A stretch of 34,244 nt of DNA, from contig JAKPZB010000150.1 in assembly GCA_029560215.1 (NCBI GenBank), forward strand, positions 1 through 34,244, given 5' to 3'. A program made the translations under genes and the position numbers. This document shows positions 28,802-34,244 of the stretch, one piece after another. The stretch comes from Methanobacteriota archaeon. GTDB taxonomy: Archaea > Thermoplasmatota > Thermoplasmata > Methanomassiliicoccales > UBA472. Positions within the stretch are counted from its first letter, which is position 1. Each line of letters begins with the position of its first letter. The notes under the pieces were generated by a model. It did no database searches and was not told where the DNA came from. It was given only the letters and a program-made list of their open reading frames with translations.

Positions 28802-29973
28802 TCCATATCCCCCCTGAGACCGTGCCAGGTGACCGGCCGCACCTTCTCCCCCCGGGACGCCTTCTCCACGATGTCGTACATCTCCCTCATGTGCTCGGGA
28901 GTGATGTCCCGGCCGCCGATGCCGGCGACGTGGCCGGTGACCGTGGTAGGGACGTTGCAGAGCGCGGCGGCCACTTCCGTGTACACCGGGCCCCCTCCGT
29001 TGAAGGAGGCCGAACGGTCGAACACGCCCAGCGCCTTCAGGTCGCGGCAGGCGGCGCAGAGCTCTTTGAAGGGGAACGGACGCATGAAGCGCAGCTTGAT
29101 CAGGCCGGCCTTCTTGCCCTCGGAGCGCAGCTCGTCCACCACCTGGCGGGCCAGCCCGGTGGCGGTGCCGAGCGTGAGCATGGCGTACTCGGCGTCCTCC
29201 AGACGGTAGGTGTCGATCAGCCCCCCGTACGAACGCCCGAACTCCCTGGCGAACAGCTCGTCCACCTCGGCGATCACCTCGCGGGAGTGCTCCACCGCCC
29301 TGTCCAGCTGGTAGCGCATCTCCATGGCGTACTCCGGCGGCACGATGGGGTTCATGAGCTTGGGGTCGGAGGGGTCCAGCATGTTGTACGGGACGAACTT
29401 GGGAAGGAAGCGGTCCACCTCCTCCTGCTCCGGGAGGTCCACCCTTTCCACCGTATGAGATAGAATGAATCCGTCCAGGCAGACCATTACCGGGAGCAGC
29501 ACCCGGCGGTCCTCGGCCAGGCGGAAGGCCATCAGCGTGGCGTCCAGGGCCTCCTGGTTGTCCTCGACATAAACTTGAAGCCACCCGGAATCGCGCTCCG
29601 CCATGGAATCGTTATATTCGACCCAGATGCCCGACGCCGCGCCCAACGAGCGGTTCACGTTGGCCATGACGATCGGCAGACGGCTCTGCGGTACGGCGTA
29701 CAGCATCTCGTGCATGAGCGCCAATCCCTGCGAGGAGGTGGCGGTGAAGACGCGCACGCCTCCGGCGCTGGCCCCCACGGCCATGCTCATGACCGAATGC
29801 TCGCTGTCCGCCGGGATGAAATCGGCGTCCAGCTCCCCGTCGTTGATGAACTCCGCCAGCTGCTCCACGATCAGCGTCTGCGGGGTGATGGGGAAGGATG
29901 GAACTACCTCCGTCCGAGCCAGCTTGGCCGCGTAGGCCACGGCGTGATCGGCGCTTATGACCATGACCTTCAT
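28798..29973 (-). CDS. porA: Pyruvate/2-oxoacid:ferredoxin oxidoreductase alpha subunit
   Basis: PSFPITPQTLIVEQLAEF, ADSEHSVMSMAVGASAGGVRVFTATSSQGLALMHEMLY; start ATG 29973. Confidence 0.92.
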   Translation of the reverse strand: MKVMVISADHAVAYAAKLARTEVVPSFPITPQTLIVEQLAEFINDGELDADFIPADSEHSVMSMAVGASAGGVRVFTATSSQGLALMHEMLYAVPQSRLPIVMANVNRSLGAASGIWVEYNDSMAERDSGWLQVYVEDNQEALDATLMAFRLAEDRRVLLPVMVCLDGFILSHTVERVDLPEQEEVDRFLPKFVPYNMLDPSDPKLMNPIVPPEYAMEMRYQLDRAVEHSREVIAEVDELFAREFGRSYGGLIDTYRLEDAEYAMLTLGTATGLARQVVDELRSEGKKAGLIKLRFMRPFPFKELCAACRDLKALGVFDRSASFNGGGPVYTEVAAALCNVPTTVTGHVAGIGGRDITPEHMREMYDIVEKASRGEKVRPVTWHGLRGDME

Positions 29974-30869
29974 CTGGATCCCCCCTTGATCATGTCTATG
30001 GCTTTCACAGGACACACCTGGGCGCAGATGCCGCAGCCCTTGCAGTAGTTGAGGTCCCAGCGGACGTATTCGTCCTCCTCTCTCTTTATGCATCCCTCCG
30101 GGCAGGAGAACCAGCAGCGCTGGCATCTCACGCATTTCTCCTTGTCGTAACGGGGGGTCTGCACCCTCCAGCTGCCGGTGAGGTTCTGGCGGGCGCCGCC
30201 CGGCCCCACCGTCACCCCGTCCACGATCCTCTCGTCGAGGGTGGTGCCGATGGGTATCTCGTTCCAGGCGGGAAGCCATTCCTTCTTTTGAGCCAGGGGC
30301 CTTCTGCCCTTGCATCTGCCGATCGCCGCCTGGGCGTGCGCGGCGGCCGCCGCGGCCGCGTTGGCTTTAGCGGCCGTCTCGCCGAACTTCTCCCCGAAGC
30401 GGTTGGCGATGGCCTGCTGCATGGACTCCATGCTGACCAGGTCGCACATGCGGACCACCGCGCCCAGTATCGCCGTGTTCACTATCGGCGCCTTGAGGAA
30501 CTCCATGGCTATCGACGTCGCCGGAACGGTGGCGCACTCCACCTCCACCCCCAGATCGATCTCCGTGGGCAGCTTCCGGGTGTTGATGACCGCCTTTCCG
30601 TCCTTCTTCAGACCGCGAGCCACCGGCTCGATGTCCAGCAACGATTCGTCAAGCACCACCAGCAGGTCCGGCTCGTACACCTGCGATTTGATGCTGATCT
30701 TCCGGTCGTCGATGCGGGCGAAGGCCATCACCGGAGCCCCGCGCCGTTCCGCCCCGAAGTACGGGAAGGCCTGCGCGTGCCTTCCCTCGATGACCGCCGC
30801 CTCCGCCAGGGCCTGGGCGGCCATGACGGCCCCCTGCCCCCCGCGACCGTGGAACCGGACCTCGTACAT
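29970..30869 (-). CDS. 2-oxoacid:ferredoxin oxidoreductase gamma-delta fusion (PorG plus 2x[4Fe-4S] PorD)
   Basis: MYEVRFHGRGGQGAVMAAQALAEAA... fused to CVRCQRCWFSCPEGCI...CKGCGICAQVCPVKAIDM. Confidence 0.9.
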   Translation of the reverse strand: MYEVRFHGRGGQGAVMAAQALAEAAVIEGRHAQAFPYFGAERRGAPVMAFARIDDRKISIKSQVYEPDLLVVLDESLLDIEPVARGLKKDGKAVINTRKLPTEIDLGVEVECATVPATSIAMEFLKAPIVNTAILGAVVRMCDLVSMESMQQAIANRFGEKFGETAAKANAAAAAAAHAQAAIGRCKGRRPLAQKKEWLPAWNEIPIGTTLDERIVDGVTVGPGGARQNLTGSWRVQTPRYDKEKCVRCQRCWFSCPEGCIKREEDEYVRWDLNYCKGCGICAQVCPVKAIDMIKGGSR

Positions 30870-30889
30870 AGAGCACCGGTCCATAATCT

Positions 30890-30911
30890 GAGCGTGGCTT
30901 ATATAACGCTC
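30890..30911 (-). promoter_or_regulatory. por operon promoter: TATA box within a 6-bp inverted repeat
   Basis: - strand GAGCGT-TATATAAGCC-ACGCTC, TATA at ~30898-30906, upstream of the PorGD start. Confidence 0.5.
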
Positions 30912-30950
30912 CGCATCAGAAAAGGGAAAAAGAAGGAGGTTGGAAGGGGT

Positions 30951-31874
30951 TTAGACCTTCACCAGGTCGGACCAGGCCGCGTAACGGGCGTCTTCGCCCA
31001 TGGCCGCCTTGTGGAACACCTCGCCCAGCCGCTTGGTCATCGGCCCGATCTTTCCATCGGCGATGAGCCGGTTGTCTATGGAGCGTATGGGGGATATCTC
31101 GGCGGCGGTCCCGGTCAGGAACACCTCGTCGGCCATGTACAGCTCGGAGCGGGTGAGGTCCTTCTCAACCACCTCGATCCCCAGGTCGCGGCCGAGGGTC
31201 ATCATGCAGTCGCGGGTTATGCCCTCCAGGATACCGGCGGACACCGGCGGGGTGAACAGCTTCCCGTTCTTGACCATGAACACGTTCTCCCCGGTTCCCT
31301 CCGCAACGTTGCCGTTGGGGTTAAGCATCAGCGCCTCGTCGCAGCCGTTCTGGATCGCCTCCAACTTGGCCATCACCGAACTGACGTAGTGACCGCTGAC
31401 CTTGGCGTTCAGCGCCGCGGCGCGGTTGGAGTACTTCTCCCATGACGACGTGATTATGTTCGCGCCCTGCTCCACCTGGTCCTCGCCCATGTACACGCCC
31501 ATGTGGGTGCACATGATGCTGACGTTGGTGCCCAGCTTGCTGGGGTTTAGCCCGATCTTGAACTCGGGGTGCACGCCGTAGTATGCGAGCGGGCGCAGGT
31601 AATCGCCCTTCGGATCCGCTTCCCTAACGACCTCTCGGCATGCTTCGCACAGCTCGTCCAAGGAATACGGCACCTTCATCTGCAGGACCTTGGCCGAGTT
31701 CAAGAAGCGGACCATGTGGTCCCGCAGCCGGAAGATGTTCCTTCCCTTGTCGGTGTGGTAAACGCGTATCCCCTCGAACACCCCGGTCCCGTAATGGAAC
31801 CCATGCGCCAGCACGTGCACCTTGGCGTCCTCGAACTCCACCAAACGCCCGTCCATCCAGATCTTTCCTTTCAT
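30951..31874 (-). CDS. ilvE: Branched-chain amino acid aminotransferase
   Basis: IWMDGRLVEFEDAKVHVLAHGFHYGTGVFEGIRVY, ALMLNPNGNVAEGTGENVFMVKNG. Confidence 0.93.
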   Translation of the reverse strand: MKGKIWMDGRLVEFEDAKVHVLAHGFHYGTGVFEGIRVYHTDKGRNIFRLRDHMVRFLNSAKVLQMKVPYSLDELCEACREVVREADPKGDYLRPLAYYGVHPEFKIGLNPSKLGTNVSIMCTHMGVYMGEDQVEQGANIITSSWEKYSNRAAALNAKVSGHYVSSVMAKLEAIQNGCDEALMLNPNGNVAEGTGENVFMVKNGKLFTPPVSAGILEGITRDCMMTLGRDLGIEVVEKDLTRSELYMADEVFLTGTAAEISPIRSIDNRLIADGKIGPMTKRLGEVFHKAAMGEDARYAAWSDLVKV

Positions 31875-31883
31875 CATATCACC

Positions 31884-32264
31884 TCAGATGGCGTTGACCG
31901 CCCTTATGTAGCGGTCCGGATTGGTCGCCTGGAGCATCTTCTCCACTTCCTCTATGGAACCGATCAGACGAGCCTTCCCGAAGCTGTTGCCCACCAGGGC
32001 GTAGGCTTCCTGGCGGCTCTCGTCCACCAGCTCCACCTGGATTATGTCGTGAAGCCTCTGCAAGCTGTCCACTGCCCATTCCGCCTGCTTGCGGTCGGAG
32101 ACGGTGAGGACCACCCGGGACTTGCCGGGCATCTCGCATTTCCCGACGACGATGGTGTCCACGTTGATTTTACGGCGGGTGAACTCGCCCATGATCCTCT
32201 GCATGACCCCGAACTCGTCGTTCACGACCATCGATATGACCTCCATGTCGATCCCTGTCCTCAC
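31884..32264 (-). CDS. ACT-domain protein, acetolactate synthase small-subunit-like (IlvN/IlvH-like)
   Basis: ISMVVNDEFGVMQRIMGEFTRRKINVDTIVVGKCEMPGKSRVVLTVS...; directly upstream of ilvE. Confidence 0.75.
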   Translation of the reverse strand: MRTGIDMEVISMVVNDEFGVMQRIMGEFTRRKINVDTIVVGKCEMPGKSRVVLTVSDRKQAEWAVDSLQRLHDIIQVELVDESRQEAYALVGNSFGKARLIGSIEEVEKMLQATNPDRYIRAVNAI

Positions 32265-32482
32265 TTCTTTCCTTTTATCGGCATCTGATAGTTACGCACG
32301 CTGTGGTTCTTCTTTATCGGCTGGTAATAGCCGTCGTCGTTGCGGCCATTGTCCGGGCCGCACGGATACTTCGGCGTGGATAACCAAGGCAGCTGATGGC
32401 TGTCGCTGCCCTCGATCACCTTGGGGCGACGCCCCCCGCCTCTGACCAAGCCAAGCACCAGCACGAGCGATAACATTCTCAT
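32261..32482 (-). CDS. Small ORF (73 aa), Leu/Val-rich N-terminus, overlapping the IlvN-like start; unknown/leader-like
   Basis: MRMLSLVLVLGLVRGGGRRPKVIEGSDSHQLPWLSTPKYPCGPDNGRNDDGYYQPIKKNHSVRNYQMPIKGKK; stop overlaps the GTG of the IlvN-like gene; GAGGT upstream. Confidence 0.5.
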   Translation of the reverse strand: MRMLSLVLVLGLVRGGGRRPKVIEGSDSHQLPWLSTPKYPCGPDNGRNDDGYYQPIKKNHSVRNYQMPIKGKK

Positions 32483-32528
32483 TGACAGACCAACCTCACA
32501 ATGAACGGGAAAGCCGACGGCCCCCCTT

Positions 32529-32588
32529 TCAGATACCCAAGACGCGCTGGACCAGAACAATGTCGGTGCGAATGCTCAGCGCGCCCAT
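32529..32588 (-). CDS. Candidate BCAA-rich leader peptide MGALSIRTDIVLVQRVLGI*
   Basis: ATG lies ~27 nt downstream of the centre of a TTAAATAT TATA box (leaderless); 9 of 19 residues are I/L/V; upstream of the ilv operon. Confidence 0.4.
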   Translation of the reverse strand: MGALSIRTDIVLVQRVLGI

Positions 32589-32611
32589 GGTCCGTTTGTA
32601 TTTCTGACAGC

Positions 32612-32619
32612 ATATTTAA
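32612..32619 (-). promoter_or_regulatory. TATA box of the ilv leader/operon, overlapping the ABC ATPase stop codon
   Basis: - strand CTTAAATATG; spacing to ATG 32588 fits an archaeal +1 at the ATG. Confidence 0.5.
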
Positions 32620-33425
32620 GGGTTGTCTTGGACCCCGTTGCCGGTCGGCAGGAAATCAGCGGGGATGCCAGGGTCCATGGCGTTCACCTCTTTCAGTATC
32701 CTTCTCAGGAACACCTTGGTGCGGGGGTTCTGCGGGTTGACGAAGATCTCCTCGGCGGTGCCCTGTTCCGCTATCACGCCCTGGTCCATGAAGATGACCT
32801 TGTCGGCCATCTCCCGGGCGAAGCCCATCTCGTGGGTCACCACCACCATGGTCATGCCGGACAACGCCAGCTTCTTCATGACGTCCAGGACCTCCCCGAT
32901 CAGCTCCGGGTCCAGGGCGGACGTCGGCTCGTCGAAGAGAATGACCTTGGGGTCCATGGCCATGGCCCGGGCGATGGCCACCCTCTGCTGCTGTCCCCCG
33001 GACAGCTCTCCGGGGTAGGCGTCGGCCTTGTCCTTCAGGCCGACCTTCTCCAGGGCGATCATCGCCCTCTCCTCGGCCTCGGCCTTGGTCATCCTCTTGA
33101 CCTTCATCAGGGCCAAGGCGATGTTGCGCTTGGCGGTGAGGTGCATGAAGAGGTTGAAGGACTGGAAGACCATGTTCATCTGGGTTCTAACCGCGTTTAT
33201 ATCGATGTCGCCAGCGCTGATGTCCTGCCCCTGGAATATGATCTTGCCGCTGTCCGGCGTGTTCAGGTGGTTCAGGCAGCGCAGCAGGGTGCTCTTGCCG
33301 CTTCCGGAGGGGCCGATGATGGTCACCACCTCCTGGGGCATGACCTTCATGGTTATGCCTTTGAGCACGTGGTTGTCGCCGAAGGACTTCTTGAGGTCGA
33401 TCACTTCGAGTATCGGCTGGGTCAT
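32616..33425 (-). CDS. Polar amino acid ABC transporter ATP-binding protein
   Basis: [51 protein letters not shown]. Confidence 0.94.
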   Translation of the reverse strand: MTQPILEVIDLKKSFGDNHVLKGITMKVMPQEVVTIIGPSGSGKSTLLRCLNHLNTPDSGKIIFQGQDISAGDIDINAVRTQMNMVFQSFNLFMHLTAKRNIALALMKVKRMTKAEAEERAMIALEKVGLKDKADAYPGELSGGQQQRVAIARAMAMDPKVILFDEPTSALDPELIGEVLDVMKKLALSGMTMVVVTHEMGFAREMADKVIFMDQGVIAEQGTAEEIFVNPQNPRTKVFLRRILKEVNAMDPGIPADFLPTGNGVQDNP

Positions 33426-34108
33426 TTCTGATCACTCCCCATCATGCCCGGTATGGCGAACCGCTTCTCTACGTACCTCAGGATGCGGGAGGTGCTGAAG
33501 GTAAGCACGAAGTACAGAACCGCCACGAATAGCAGCACCGGTATGGACTGACCGGTGGTGGCGCTGATGAGCTTGCCCCGCAGGGTCAGCTCCAGGACAC
33601 CTATGGTCATCACCAGGGAGGAGTCCTTGATCATGGTTATGAACTCGTTGGTGTAGGGCGGAAGGGCGTTCCGCAAGGCCTGGGGGATGACCACGTTGAA
33701 CAACGCCTGGTTGTAGGTCATTCCCAGCGAACGGGCGGCCTCGATCTGCCCGACGGAGATGGACTGCACGCCGCCCCGGAATATCTCGGACTGGTACGCG
33801 GCGCTGTTTAGCGAAAGAGCGATGAGGCCGGCCACCAGGGGGCTGTCGATGTAGATGCCCAGCTGGGGAAGGCCCAGGTAGATTAGGAATATCTGGATGA
33901 GGAGAGGCGTGCCGCGGAAAGCTTCCACGTACACGGTGGAGGCGCCGTAGACAAGCGGGTTGCGCGATATGCGGCACATGCCGATCAGGATGCCGCCGAT
34001 GAACCCCAGGGAGATGGAGACGATCGATATGAGGAGGGTCGTCTGCAACCCTTTCATGAATATCGGGAAGTACTCGGGTATTATCGTCCAATCAATGGTC
34101 ATTACCAT
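33422..34108 (-). CDS. Polar amino acid ABC transporter permease
   Basis: HisM/GlnP-type: [74 protein letters not shown]. Confidence 0.93.
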   Translation of the reverse strand: MVMTIDWTIIPEYFPIFMKGLQTTLLISIVSISLGFIGGILIGMCRISRNPLVYGASTVYVEAFRGTPLLIQIFLIYLGLPQLGIYIDSPLVAGLIALSLNSAAYQSEIFRGGVQSISVGQIEAARSLGMTYNQALFNVVIPQALRNALPPYTNEFITMIKDSSLVMTIGVLELTLRGKLISATTGQSIPVLLFVAVLYFVLTFSTSRILRYVEKRFAIPGMMGSDQK

Positions 34109-34168
34109 TTTGCGGCACCTGTTCCCTCGGTTGAAGAAAGTTTAAGGAAAGGGGTTTGGTCGGCACTC

Positions 34169-34244
34169 TCAGATCAGCCACTTGTTCAGGATCTCGTCCA
34201 GGGTCCCGTCGGAGATCATCTCGGCGACGGCCGCGTCGATGGCC
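34169..34244 (-). CDS. Amino acid ABC transporter substrate-binding protein, C-terminal end only (runs off the window)
   Basis: - strand translation ...AIDAAVAEMISDGTLDEILNKWLI*, typical SBP_bac_3 C-terminus, in operon position. Confidence 0.75.
   Translation of the reverse strand, partial: AIDAAVAEMISDGTLDEILNKWLI

Noticed and set aside
30288-31445. 385-aa + strand ORF opposite por and ilvE
   Set aside because: Shadow ORF spanning two real genes and their intergenic promoter/terminator

Overview
Archaeal (euryarchaeal type) chromosomal segment, GC-rich and densely coded. It looks Thermoplasmata- or methanogen-like: it carries a DUF2099 / methanogenesis marker 8 family gene, an HTH-fused archaeal riboflavin kinase and archaeal translation operons. 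Recognisable blocks, in order: CoA biosynthesis (CoaBC, pantoate kinase); DUF357 and HerA; PRPP synthetase and ProRS; PurS-PurL-PurQ; riboflavin kinase/RbkR; S6e, aIF2-gamma and a PIN protein; two geranylgeranyl-reductase-family proteins with a UbiA-like membrane protein; aldehyde dehydrogenase; an AT-rich island with one COG2865-type AlbA_2/Schlafen-like gene; L7Ae, S28e, L24e, Ndk and aIF5B; Por (GD fusion, A, B); IlvE with an ACT-domain IlvN-like protein; and a polar amino-acid ABC transporter. The most interesting signal is upstream of ilvN-ilvE. A well-placed TATA box predicts leaderless initiation of a 19-codon ORF rich in Ile/Leu/Val (MGALSIRTDIVLVQRVLGI*). It is followed by a second ORF whose N-terminus is a Leu/Val run (MRMLSLVLVLGLVRGGGRRP...) leading directly into a GC hairpin with a competing pairing. 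This resembles a branched-chain-amino-acid leader/attenuator, unexpected in an archaeon. Several promoter-overlapping inverted repeats and one possible structured RNA are also reported. No tRNA, rRNA, CRISPR array or transposon was recognised.
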